A stretch of 22,975 nt of DNA from CAYQLT01 sp964418425 (GTDB lineage: Bacteria > Bacillota > Limnochordia > Limnochordales > Geochordaceae): positions 1 to 22,975 of the forward strand of contig CAYQLT010000043.1 of assembly GCA_964418425.1 (NCBI GenBank). Reading direction: 5' to 3'. This document shows, in pieces, positions 1 to 7,553 of this stretch. The position numbers and the translations under genes are program-made. The first letter of the stretch is position 1. Each line of letters begins with the position of its first letter. The notes under the pieces were generated by a model. It made no database searches. It was not told where the DNA came from and was given only the letters and a program-made list of their open reading frames with translations.

Positions 1-2
1 GC

Positions 3-1229
3 GAACTGACGCCCGAGATGGCCTGCGGGGTCGCCGGCGCCTTTGCCTCGACCCTGGCCCCCGGAACCCCGGTGGTGGTGGCGTTTGCCGGAGCGGAGCC
101 GGCCCGGGCGCTGGCCTGGGCGGCGGGGGCAGGGGTTGCGTCGGCCGGATGCCCCGTGCTGTGGCTGGGCCGGGCCAGCGCCCCCGAGGCACGCCTGGCG
201 GTTCAGCAGGTGCAGGCCCCCGCCGCAGGGCTGTATATGGGCGTGGGGCGGGAGCCGGAGGAGGAGGGTACGGCTCGGCTTCGCCTGTGGGATGGGCGGG
301 GCGTCGAGATCGGCTCCAAGCAGGCCCGTGAGGTGGACGGGGCGTTTCGCAGGGAGGAGTGGCGGCGAGCGAGCCCGCAGTCGGTGGGAGCCGTCCGGTC
401 TGCGGCGCAGCTGCGGGAAACCGTGAGGCAGCTATACCTGAGGCGGCTCGGCGGGTGGCTGGAGATGCTGCGGTCCGGTCTGCCGCGAGGGGACGGCAGA
501 GGCGGAGCGGCCACGCCGCTTCCCGGCGGGGGGAGAGCCGTGGGTGTGGTAGGGCAGCAGGACGCAAGCCCGGGGCAGGAGCTGTTGACGCAGGCCCTGG
601 CGGTGGCCGGGGTGGACGTGAGACTCGCCAGGCAGGTTGCTGCCGAAGACGTGCTGTTTTGGGCGGCCGTCAACGACACCGGAGAGCGCCTGCTGTTGTG
701 GGATGCGACCGGCCGCCCCCTCCCCCGGGTCCGGGTGGAGGAGCTGGCCGCCGAGGTGGGCGAGGCGCCGGTGGTCGTCGGCTGTCCCGACGGGGTGGCA
801 CTTGCCTGCGCGCTGGCCGTGCGGGCGGCCGCCCGGGGGAGCCTGCAGGCCTTGCTGGCCGAGCTGCCCGCCAGGGCACGGCTGGAACTGGAGGTTCCCG
901 TCCCGTGGGATCGCCTGGGGCGGGTGATGCGCCGGCTGGCGGAACATGCCGGCGGTCGCCTGCAGTGGGCCGACTTGCCCCGGGACGGGCAGGTGCAGGA
1001 TCGGGCGGTGGATGGACCCGCCCCCCACGGCAGGCGGGCGGACCCCCGGGCCACGGGCGGCGGCGCGGATGGGCTTCGCTTCTGGCATGAGCAAGGGTGG
1101 GCGCGGGTGCGGCCGGACCCCGACCGGCCCCTGTTGCAGGTGCAGGTGGAGGCGACGACCCTCGAAGAGGCCCGGGAGCTTCTCAGCCGGTATGCCACAT
1201 GGGTGCGGCAGGCGTCGTCGCAGCCTTGA
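3..1229 (+). CDS. Degenerate phosphohexomutase-like protein (GlmM/ManB superfamily), 5' partial
   Basis: The reading frame is open to the left edge and begins ELTPE just before the first ATG (position 18). That is the conserved start of alpha-D-phosphohexomutase domain 1, so the true start lies upstream. Domain-1-like sequence follows (VVVAF...AGAGVASAGCPVLWLG), and the C-terminus resembles the family's domain 4 (GWARVRPDPDRPLLQVQVEA). Every active-site loop looks lost. The phosphoserine loop (TASHNP in the family) is replaced around residues 71-80 of the visible part. The metal loop DGDGDR reads NDTGER. The GEMSGH region reads GCPDG and much of domain 3 seems shortened. The phosphate loop RPSGTEP reads RPDPDRP. 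From family knowledge, such a protein should not transfer phosphate. I infer a pseudoenzyme with a binding or regulatory role. No internal stop or frameshift is apparent, so it is probably expressed rather than decayed. A very divergent active mutase is possible but less likely. Confidence 0.72.
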   Translation, partial: ELTPEMACGVAGAFASTLAPGTPVVVAFAGAEPARALAWAAGAGVASAGCPVLWLGRASAPEARLAVQQVQAPAAGLYMGVGREPEEEGTARLRLWDGRGVEIGSKQAREVDGAFRREEWRRASPQSVGAVRSAAQLRETVRQLYLRRLGGWLEMLRSGLPRGDGRGGAATPLPGGGRAVGVVGQQDASPGQELLTQALAVAGVDVRLARQVAAEDVLFWAAVNDTGERLLLWDATGRPLPRVRVEELAAEVGEAPVVVGCPDGVALACALAVRAAARGSLQALLAELPARARLELEVPVPWDRLGRVMRRLAEHAGGRLQWADLPRDGQVQDRAVDGPAPHGRRADPRATGGGADGLRFWHEQGWARVRPDPDRPLLQVQVEATTLEEARELLSRYATWVRQASSQP

Positions 1230-1352
1230 GCCGCCCGGCGGGACCGGCTGCCCCCGAGGGGGCCCGGCGTCCCGCAGGGAGCGAAGCTTCGGCCGGGCGG
1301 GGCGCACGGCGGCGGGGCAGGAGCGCACTTTCGGGGCCCGAATTGGCTGAGC

Positions 1353-2372
1353 ATGAAGCCCCGGGTGTGCCGATGGTCGGCGGCGGCTTTCGTGGCGGGC
1401 CTGGCGGTCTTAACCGGCGGCCCCACCGCCGCGGCGCTGGGATGGGAGCGCGTCAGCACCTTTCCGGGCCCGGCCCCTTACCTGCTGCATGTGGCAGCCG
1501 GCGATCTGAACGGCGACGGGGTCGACGAACTGGTGCTGATGGGCCGGGATTACGAGCGCCAGGAGGACCGCCTCTACGTGTGGGGGTGCCGCCAGCCCTC
1601 CACCGACGGTACTTCTCCCTGCCCGTTGGAGCCGCGGGTGCTGGGCCCCACCTCGAAGGGACCGCTGGGCCATGTGGCGCTCGCCGTTGCCGATCTTCTG
1701 GGCGTCGGCCGGGCGCAGGCTCTGGTGGCGATGGACAGCCGGCTGGAGTTGTGGTCCCTTCAGCCTCAGGGCTCGCTGGAGCTGGTATGGCAGGGGGAAT
1801 ATGGGACGTCGGTGGAGCAGCTGGCGCCGCTGCGGCTGCCCGGCATCCGGGGGGCGGTGGCCATGGCGGCGGTTCGGACCCGCCCGCGCTGGGAGAAACG
1901 GCTGGAGGTGGCCGGCTGGACCGGTTCGGGGTTCGCGAAGCTGTGGGACGGGGTGGCCGTGGGCCCCATGCGCTCCCTGGCGGCAGCGGATCTGATGGGA
2001 GACGGCCAGAGCGAGCTGGTGATGGACGTCGGCAGCGGTAATGACGCCGGGCAGGCCCAGGTGTGGCGCTGGGACGGAAAGGCCTTCGTGCGGGCGGGCG
2101 CCCAGCGGCTGCGGGACGCCCCGGTCTTTGCCCTGGCGGCGGCCGCGATGGGCGGGCCGGGGGCGGCCGAACTGGTTCTCATGGGCGACGACCGCGGCCG
2201 GGTGAGCCTGTACCGGTGGGGCAGTCAGGGGTTCGTGCGGGTGGGGGACGGGGAGACCCTGGGCTGGAGCCTGGTGTCGGCAGCGGTGGGGGACTTTGAC
2301 GGCGACGGGACGCCCGAGGCCGTGGTGGTGGAGTACCCCAATCTGGTTCACCTGCTGGTCTGGCGGCCATAG
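1353..2372 (+). CDS. Secreted FG-GAP/VCBS-repeat (beta-propeller) protein
   Basis: 339 residues. The N-terminus is a clear Sec signal peptide: basic KPRVCR, a hydrophobic AAAFVAGLAVLTGG core, and likely cleavage near TAAA-LG (about residue 28). The rest consists of about six repeats with a D-x-N/D-G-D-G core followed by E-L-V-L-like strands: DLNGDGVDELVLMG, DLLGVGRAQALVAMD, DLMGDGQSELVMDVG, AAMGGPGAAELVLMG and DFDGDGTPEAVVVEY. These are FG-GAP/VCBS blades, and the DxDxDG loops are typical Ca2+ sites. The protein is probably exported to the cell surface, and its ligand cannot be told from sequence. No strong ribosome binding site precedes the ATG; the start is chosen because it gives an intact signal peptide. 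It lies 123 bp after the phosphohexomutase-like gene and 95 bp before nagA, all on the same strand. Confidence 0.8.
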   Translation: MKPRVCRWSAAAFVAGLAVLTGGPTAAALGWERVSTFPGPAPYLLHVAAGDLNGDGVDELVLMGRDYERQEDRLYVWGCRQPSTDGTSPCPLEPRVLGPTSKGPLGHVALAVADLLGVGRAQALVAMDSRLELWSLQPQGSLELVWQGEYGTSVEQLAPLRLPGIRGAVAMAAVRTRPRWEKRLEVAGWTGSGFAKLWDGVAVGPMRSLAAADLMGDGQSELVMDVGSGNDAGQAQVWRWDGKAFVRAGAQRLRDAPVFALAAAAMGGPGAAELVLMGDDRGRVSLYRWGSQGFVRVGDGETLGWSLVSAAVGDFDGDGTPEAVVVEYPNLVHLLVWRP

Positions 2373-2467
2373 GGCCTGCGGGAGGCGTCCTGGCGGCCTG
2401 GCGCGGGCGGGAGCGGATCGCGCCGCGGCAGGGCGCGGGGCGTTGTTCGGGGGATGGGGAGGAAGCG

Positions 2468-3769
2468 TTGGGAGAGCAGCCGCACAGACATGAAGTCGAG
2501 GGCGTCGGCGATGGCGGCCTGGTCCTCGAAAACGGCACGCTTCTGGAGCCGATGCGGGAGCCGGTGTCGGATGCGGCGGTCTGGATCTGCGCGGGCCGGG
2601 TTGCCTATGCGGGCCCGCGCTCGGGCCTGCCCCGCAGGCCGGCTGGCGCGCAGAGGGTGGACGTGCGGGGTGGCTTCATCGCGCCGGGCTTCGTGGACCT
2701 GCACGTGCACGGCGGCGGTGGGGCGGACACCATGGAGGCGTCGATGGAGGGGCTTCGGCGGATGAGCCTGGCCCATGCGGCTTGCGGCACCACGACCCTT
2801 CTGTGCACCACGGTCACCGCCAGTGAGCCGCAGCTGACCGCGGCCATCCGGGCCGCCCGCTCGGCGGCCAGCGCAGCGGCCGAGGCGCTTGCGCAGGCCG
2901 TCCCGGGCGAAGGCGGGGGTGAGGCCGCGGGGATTTGGGGTGCCCGCATCGTCGGCGTGCACCTGGAGGGCCCCTACCTCAACCCCGAGCGCAAAGGGGC
3001 TCAGAACCCTGCGTACATGCGCGATCCCTCCCTGGCCGAACTGGCCCGGCTCGTGGAGGCCGGCGGGTCACCGCCCACCGAATTTGAGGGTAGGCCCTTC
3101 GTCCGGCTGATGACTCTGGCCCCGGAGCGGCGGGGCGCTTTGGAGGCCGTTCGCTGGCTGCGGCAGGCCGGGGTGGCCGTGGCGTTGGGGCATTCGGCTG
3201 CCGACGAGACGACGGTGCGGGAGGCCATCGAGGCGGGCGCCTCCCAGGTGACCCACCTGTTCAACGGCATGCCGCCCTTCCACCACCGATCCCCCGGCCT
3301 GAGCGGCGTGGCGCTGGCCGACGATCGGCTGGTGGTGCAGCTCATCCCCGATGGGGTGCACGTGCATCCCACGGCGCTGCGCGTGGCGTTTCGGGCCAGG
3401 GGCCCTTGCGGAATCGCCCTCATCACCGATGCCCTGGCCCCGATGGGGCTGGGCGAGGGGCGGTTTCGGCTGGGTGACTTCGAAGTGGAAGTACGGGATG
3501 GGGCGTGCCGGCTGGAAGACGGTACCCTGGCGGGCAGCATCCTGGGTCTGGGCGACGGGGTGCGCAACATGGTGCGCTGGGCCGGGGCCACCGTCGCGGA
3601 GGCGGTAACGATGGCGAGCCGGGTTCCGGCGGCCTGCCTGGGAGTGTCGGAGAAACTCGGCACCCTGCGCGCCGGGGCCATGGGCGATGCGGTGGTGCTG
3701 GAGCCTGACGACTGCCGGGTCGTGCTGACGGTGCTGGGCGGGCGGATCGTGTTCCGGCGCGGCCTGTAA
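2468..3769 (+). CDS. nagA: N-acetylglucosamine-6-phosphate deacetylase
   Basis: Cytosolic amidohydrolase that converts GlcNAc-6-P to glucosamine-6-P and acetate in amino-sugar recycling. NagA signatures appear in order: the metal-binding HxH in FVDLHVHGGGG, HLEGPYLNPERKGAQNP (metal-ligand Glu), LGHSAAD, THLFNGMPPFHHRSPG, IPDGVHVHP, and LITDALAPMG with the catalytic Asp. A closing beta-sandwich carries LEDGTLAGSILGL and GAMGDAVVLE. The length of 433 residues is somewhat over the usual 380-400. The excess is an Ala/Gly-rich insertion before the LEGPY motif and an N-terminal extension. The start is TTG, supported by a GGAGG at 2458-2462 with 5-nt spacing; the nearby ATG at 2490 is out of frame. 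The gene sits 12 bp upstream of rapZ, whose E. coli homologue binds glucosamine-6-P, the product of this enzyme. Confidence 0.92.
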   Translation: MGEQPHRHEVEGVGDGGLVLENGTLLEPMREPVSDAAVWICAGRVAYAGPRSGLPRRPAGAQRVDVRGGFIAPGFVDLHVHGGGGADTMEASMEGLRRMSLAHAACGTTTLLCTTVTASEPQLTAAIRAARSAASAAAEALAQAVPGEGGGEAAGIWGARIVGVHLEGPYLNPERKGAQNPAYMRDPSLAELARLVEAGGSPPTEFEGRPFVRLMTLAPERRGALEAVRWLRQAGVAVALGHSAADETTVREAIEAGASQVTHLFNGMPPFHHRSPGLSGVALADDRLVVQLIPDGVHVHPTALRVAFRARGPCGIALITDALAPMGLGEGRFRLGDFEVEVRDGACRLEDGTLAGSILGLGDGVRNMVRWAGATVAEAVTMASRVPAACLGVSEKLGTLRAGAMGDAVVLEPDDCRVVLTVLGGRIVFRRGL

Positions 3770-3781
3770 GGGTGGTTGCCG

Positions 3782-4735
3782 ATGGCGTCGACTTCCGAGG
3801 CCGGCCGGGGCCTGCCGGCGTTTGTGATCGTAACCGGGTTGTCGGGGGCGGGGAAGAGCGAGGCGATCCGGGCGCTGGAGGACCTGGGGTTTTTCTGCGT
3901 GGACAATCTTCCTCCGGCCCTCATCCCCACCTTCGTGGAACTGTGCCGCCAGTCGGGCCGCATCCAGCGGGCTGCCCTGGTGAGCGACGCGCGGGGCGGG
4001 GAGTTCTTCGATGAGCTCTCCCAGGCCCTCAGCACCCTGGAGAGCAAGGGGATTCGCTACCGCATCCTCTTTCTCGAGGCCTCGGACGAGGCGCTGGTGC
4101 GGCGCTTCAAGCAGACGCGCCGGCGCCACCCCCTGGCGCCCGAGGGCAGCGTCCTGGAGGGGATCCGGGCGGAGCGCCGCCGGTTGGAACCCCTGCGGGG
4201 GCGGGCCGACATCATCGTGGACACCACCGCGCTCTCGCCCCGCCAGCTGCGTGAACACGTCATCCGCCAGGCGGAGGCCCTGGCCTCGGTGCAAGGGATG
4301 TCGGTAACCGTGGTCTCCTTCGGGTACGGGCGGGGCATCCCCCTGGATGCGGACCTGGTGCTGGACGTGCGCTTTCTGCCCAACCCCCACTACGTTCCCG
4401 AACTGCGCCCCCTTACAGGGAACGACGCGGCCGTGGCCGAATACGTATTTCAGTGGCCCGTCGCCCGAGAGTTCATGGATCGGCTCTGCACCTTCATCGA
4501 CTTCCTGCTTCCCCACTTCGTGCGCGAAGGGAAAAGCCATCTGCTCATCGCCATTGGCTGCACGGGCGGGCGCCACCGGTCGGTGGCTGTGGCCAACCGG
4601 CTCGCCGAGCACCTGCGCCGGGCGGGCTACCAGGCGGCGGTGGAGCACCGCGACGCCGGGACGCCTGCGGAGGACGAGGACGCCGCGGCGCCATCGGGAG
4701 CGCAAGACGAGACGAGGGCGCTGGATCCCGGGTGA
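3782..4735 (+). CDS. rapZ: RapZ-family RNase adaptor / nucleotide-binding protein
   Basis: 317 residues. The N-terminal P-loop domain has Walker A GLSGAGKSEA (about residues 20-30), then FFCVDNLPP, LFLEASDEALVRRFKQTRRRHPL and the RapZ-typical DVRFLPNPHY. The C-terminal half has IGCTGGRHRSVAVANRLAEHL, the domain that in E. coli binds glucosamine-6-P and the GlmY/GlmZ small RNAs. In Bacillota the homologue is YvcJ, a GTP/ATP-binding protein. A Glu/Asp/Ala-rich tail of about 28 residues follows the usual C-terminus. ATG at 3782 is chosen because GGGTGG (3770-3775) sits 6 nt upstream. An in-frame TTG at 3776 touches that site and is less likely. The gene lies between nagA and yvcK, and the rapZ-yvcK order is the classic one in Bacillota and Actinobacteria. 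Confidence 0.93.
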   Translation: MASTSEAGRGLPAFVIVTGLSGAGKSEAIRALEDLGFFCVDNLPPALIPTFVELCRQSGRIQRAALVSDARGGEFFDELSQALSTLESKGIRYRILFLEASDEALVRRFKQTRRRHPLAPEGSVLEGIRAERRRLEPLRGRADIIVDTTALSPRQLREHVIRQAEALASVQGMSVTVVSFGYGRGIPLDADLVLDVRFLPNPHYVPELRPLTGNDAAVAEYVFQWPVAREFMDRLCTFIDFLLPHFVREGKSHLLIAIGCTGGRHRSVAVANRLAEHLRRAGYQAAVEHRDAGTPAEDEDAAAPSGAQDETRALDPG

Positions 4736-4757
4736 ACGGAAGAGGGCCCGTGGCAGG

Positions 4758-6137
4758 GTGAGACGCTGGGCCTGGCGGCTGTGGCGGTGGCTTTCGCCGG
4801 GAACGGGGCTGAAGCGATGGGTGGCCCTGGCCGCGCTCGGCGCGGGTTTGAGCGCCCTGGGAGGCTGGCTTTGGGCCCGTATGGCACCGGGGTGGGGGGC
4901 GCTGGCGTGGGCGGTGGGAACGGCCGTGGTGGTGGCGGCCGTCCGACGCTCCGTGCTGGCGGTGGCGGGTGCCCTCGCGCCGGGCCAGAGCCGGCGGCTG
5001 CTGGATGTCATGCGTCAGCGAAGGGAGCGCGAGCGGGGCCCCCGGGCGGTGGCGCTGGGGGGCGGCACGGGGCTCAGTACCCTTCTTCGGGGGTTGAAGT
5101 TTCACACGGATCGGTTGACCGCCGTCGTCACCGTCGCCGACGACGGGGGAAGCTCGGGGCGGCTGCGGCAGGAGATGGGGATCCTGCCGCCGGGGGATGT
5201 CCGCAACACCCTGGTCGCCATGGCGGATACCGAGCCCCTTCTGGAGAGGCTCTTCCAGTATCGATTCCAGCGCGGCGAGGGGCTTTCCGGCCATAGCTTC
5301 GGCAATCTGTTCATCGCGGCCATGTCCGACATCACCGGCGACTTCCAGGAAGCCATCCGCCAGTTCAGCCGGGTGCTGGCGGTACGGGGGCAGGTGCTGC
5401 CGTCCACCCTCTGTTCGGTGCAGCTGGAGGCCGAGTTCGCCGACGGCTCCCGCACCGTGGGCGAAAGCCGCATCCCCCGGATGCGCAAGCCCGTGGCCGC
5501 CCTAAGGCTCATCCCGCCCGAGGTGGCGGCCGTCCCCGAGGCGGTGGAGGCCATCGAGGGGGCCGACATCGTGGTGCTGGGGCCGGGCAGCCTTTACACC
5601 AGCGTCATCCCCAACCTGCTGGTGCGCGACCTGGCGGAAGCCTTGCGGCGTACGTCGGCGCTGAGGCTGTACATCTGCAACGTCATGACCCAGCCGGGCG
5701 AGACAGACGGCTACAAGGCCTCCGATCACCTGCAGGCCATCTTGCGCCATGGCGGGCCGGGGATCGTCGATTGCGTGCTCGTCAACAACCGCGAGGTGCC
5801 CGAAGCGCTGCTTGAGCGCTACCGGTTGGAGGGGGCACAGCCTGTGGAACCGGACACCGCCGCGCTGCGGGAGGCGGGGGTGGTGGTGATCACAGGTCCG
5901 GTGATCTCCCTGACGCACCTGGTCCGCCACGACCCGTTGCGGCTGGCGGAGGCGGTGGTGGCGCTGGCCACGTTGGGCCGGGGCTTTGCCCCCGCCGGCA
6001 GCGTCCTTCGCCTCGAAGAGGTGCTGGCCATGGCCCAGATGCGGGCGCACCCGTTGCGGCTGCGGGGTGCAGCGCTTGCGGGATCGGGCACGCCTGCGGC
6101 GACGAAAAGCCCCGGCGGGGGACGAGCGTCTGGTTAG
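4758..6137 (+). CDS. yvcK: YvcK/GlmR-family UDP-GlcNAc-responsive regulator (gluconeogenesis factor), membrane-anchored form
   Basis: 459 residues from GTG 4758; B. subtilis YvcK is about 317. The extra N-terminus is basic (VRRWAWRLWRW) and then has two predicted membrane segments, WVALAALGAGLSALGGWLW and WGALAWAVGTAVVVAAV. The conserved core starts near residue 95: ALGGGTGLSTLLRGLK, VTVADDGGSSGRLR, ILPPGDVRNTLVAMAD, HSFGNLFIAAM, VLGPGSLYTSVIPNLL and YICNVMTQPGETDGY. It has the CofD-like fold. In B. subtilis the family binds UDP-GlcNAc, stimulates GlmS and is needed for growth on gluconeogenic carbon. The start is uncertain; a GGAAGAGGG at 4737-4745 lies about 12 nt upstream of the chosen GTG. 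It begins 22 bp after rapZ. whiA, usually next, is absent. Confidence 0.9.
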   Translation: MRRWAWRLWRWLSPGTGLKRWVALAALGAGLSALGGWLWARMAPGWGALAWAVGTAVVVAAVRRSVLAVAGALAPGQSRRLLDVMRQRRERERGPRAVALGGGTGLSTLLRGLKFHTDRLTAVVTVADDGGSSGRLRQEMGILPPGDVRNTLVAMADTEPLLERLFQYRFQRGEGLSGHSFGNLFIAAMSDITGDFQEAIRQFSRVLAVRGQVLPSTLCSVQLEAEFADGSRTVGESRIPRMRKPVAALRLIPPEVAAVPEAVEAIEGADIVVLGPGSLYTSVIPNLLVRDLAEALRRTSALRLYICNVMTQPGETDGYKASDHLQAILRHGGPGIVDCVLVNNREVPEALLERYRLEGAQPVEPDTAALREAGVVVITGPVISLTHLVRHDPLRLAEAVVALATLGRGFAPAGSVLRLEEVLAMAQMRAHPLRLRGAALAGSGTPAATKSPGGGRASG

Positions 6138-6280
6138 GTGCGCGCCGGGCCGGCTCCCGGGCGACCTGGCGGTGCCGGCTTCCGGGTGACCCGGCGGTCT
6201 GGTAGCGGGGGCAGGAAAAGGAATAGGCTGACGCGCGGCGAAGCGAGCCTGGTGGGGCGAAAGGCGGGAGGCCCCGTGCG

Positions 6281-6354
6281 CGGGGTGAAGGTGTCTGTCA
6301 AGCTCGCGCCGCGCACGGGACGAAAGCGGTCCCCGGGGTGGCGGTTTTTGTCCC
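6281..6354 (+). promoter_or_regulatory. Putative cggR leader: CggR-operator-like half-sites and a long hairpin
   Basis: The 284-bp gap before cggR (6138-6421) contains two related motifs: CGGGGTGAAGGTGTC (6281-6295) and CGGGACGAAAGCGGTC (6316-6331). The second has the CGGGAC-N6-half-site layout known from the B. subtilis CggR operator, with GGTC instead of TGTC. GGGACGAAAGC (6317-6327) also pairs over 11 positions, two of them G-T, with GTTTTTGTCCC (6344-6354). The site could thus act as DNA operator or RNA hairpin. No convincing -35/-10 pair was found upstream. The operator role is inferred from similarity and position. Confidence 0.4.
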
Positions 6355-6421
6355 TCCCCCGCCGACGGGTGAAGTCGGCTGCGCCGGCAGGCCGGGGGCC
6401 GTGGGAAGACGGGTGGGGCCT

Positions 6422-7546
6422 GTGCAGGATCTGGCGCTGGTGCTGAGGATCGCGCCCGAGCTGTCCGACGTCATCGAACGGCGCTACATCGTTTTGCGCA
6501 ACGTGGCGTTCTTGCAGCCCATCGGGCGGCGCGGGCTGGCCGCCAAGCTGCGCTGGCCCGAGCGGATGGTGCGCAACGAGATCGACTTTCTGCGCGAGCA
6601 CGGCTTTCTGGAGTTGGGACCGGACGGCATGCGGGTGAGCGCGGCGGGCCAGGGCTTGCTCAACGACCTCAAGGAGCTGGTGCGCGAGCTGCGAGGGCTG
6701 TCCACCATCGAGCAGCGGCTGGCCCGGCGGTTGGGGTTGCAGCGTGTGATCGTGGTGCCGGGAGACGCAGATGTGGATGAGACCGCCAAGAAGGAGATCG
6801 CCCGCGCCACCGCCCGCTACCTCAAGGAGGTTCTCCGGGAAGGCCAGGTGCTGGCCGTCACCGGCGGAAGCACCCTGGCGGAGGTGGCCCGAAGCCTTCC
6901 CGAAGAGTCGGTTCCCCTGGGGATCACCGTGGTGCCGGGGCGGGGAGGCCTCGGGGAGGATGTGGAGCTTCAAGCCAACACGGTGGCGGCCGAGATCGCC
7001 CGGAGGTTGCGGGCAAACTACCGGTTGCTGCATGTCCCCGACGACCTTCCGGAGGAGGCGGTGGACACGGTGGCTTCCCGGCCGCAGATCCGGGAGCTTT
7101 TGGAGCTCATCCGCCGGGCCGACATCGTGCTGCACGGCGTCGGCACGGCGGAAGAGATGGCTCGTCGGCGCGGGCTTCCACCGGCGGAGGTGCACAAGCT
7201 GCGGGCCCTGGGCGCGGTGGGCGAGGCCTTCGGGTATTATTTCAACCGTCACGGCCAACCGGTCTACCAGACGGGGACCTTTGGCTTGCGCCTGGAGGAT
7301 CTGGCCAACTGCGGCCAGGTGGTGGTGGTCGGGGGCGGGCGGAGCAAGTCGGAAGCCGCGCTCTCCGTCATCTCCACCCGCTACCAGGATGTGCTGATCA
7401 CCGATGAGGGCGCCGCCCTGCGGATGCTGGAGCTGACCGAGCCCGGGGAGCGGTCGGCGGCAGGGCGCGGGGCCGAGGGCTCCAACGGGCGCGTCGGCCG
7501 GGCGGGCGCGCTGGAATTTGTGGGGCTCGGACAGGAGGGAGTGTAA
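6422..7546 (+). CDS. cggR: CggR-type repressor of the glycolytic operon (SorC/DeoR family)
   Basis: 374 residues from GTG 6422. The N-terminus resembles CggR: IERRYIVLRNVAFLQPIGRRGLAAKL, a winged helix-turn-helix (about residues 20-80), then LTEEG-like spacing and a SorC-type sugar-binding domain. Sugar-binding signatures include LAVTGGSTLAEVA, VVPGRGGLGEDVELQAN, ADIVLHGVGTAEEM and CGQVVVVGGGRSKSEA. In B. subtilis, CggR represses gapA-pgk-tpiA-pgm-eno and is released by fructose-1,6-bisphosphate; I infer the same role here. A longer reading frame starts at 6338 but runs through the hairpin leader and lacks family similarity, so the GTG is preferred (only a weak GGTGGGG precedes it). A Gly/Arg-rich tail of about 30 residues extends the C-terminus. 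Only 7 bp separate it from gap. Confidence 0.9.
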   Translation: MQDLALVLRIAPELSDVIERRYIVLRNVAFLQPIGRRGLAAKLRWPERMVRNEIDFLREHGFLELGPDGMRVSAAGQGLLNDLKELVRELRGLSTIEQRLARRLGLQRVIVVPGDADVDETAKKEIARATARYLKEVLREGQVLAVTGGSTLAEVARSLPEESVPLGITVVPGRGGLGEDVELQANTVAAEIARRLRANYRLLHVPDDLPEEAVDTVASRPQIRELLELIRRADIVLHGVGTAEEMARRRGLPPAEVHKLRALGAVGEAFGYYFNRHGQPVYQTGTFGLRLEDLANCGQVVVVGGGRSKSEAALSVISTRYQDVLITDEGAALRMLELTEPGERSAAGRGAEGSNGRVGRAGALEFVGLGQEGV

Positions 7547-7553
7547 AAGCAGG

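Noticed and set aside
3068..5011. 647-codon minus-strand frame opposite nagA, rapZ and yvcK
   Set aside because: Mirror of conserved genes in a GC-rich genome; sequence is low complexity.
6338..6421. Longer cggR start at the ATG at 6338
   Set aside because: The added 28 residues are Pro/Gly-rich, not conserved in CggR, and their codons overlap the leader hairpin.
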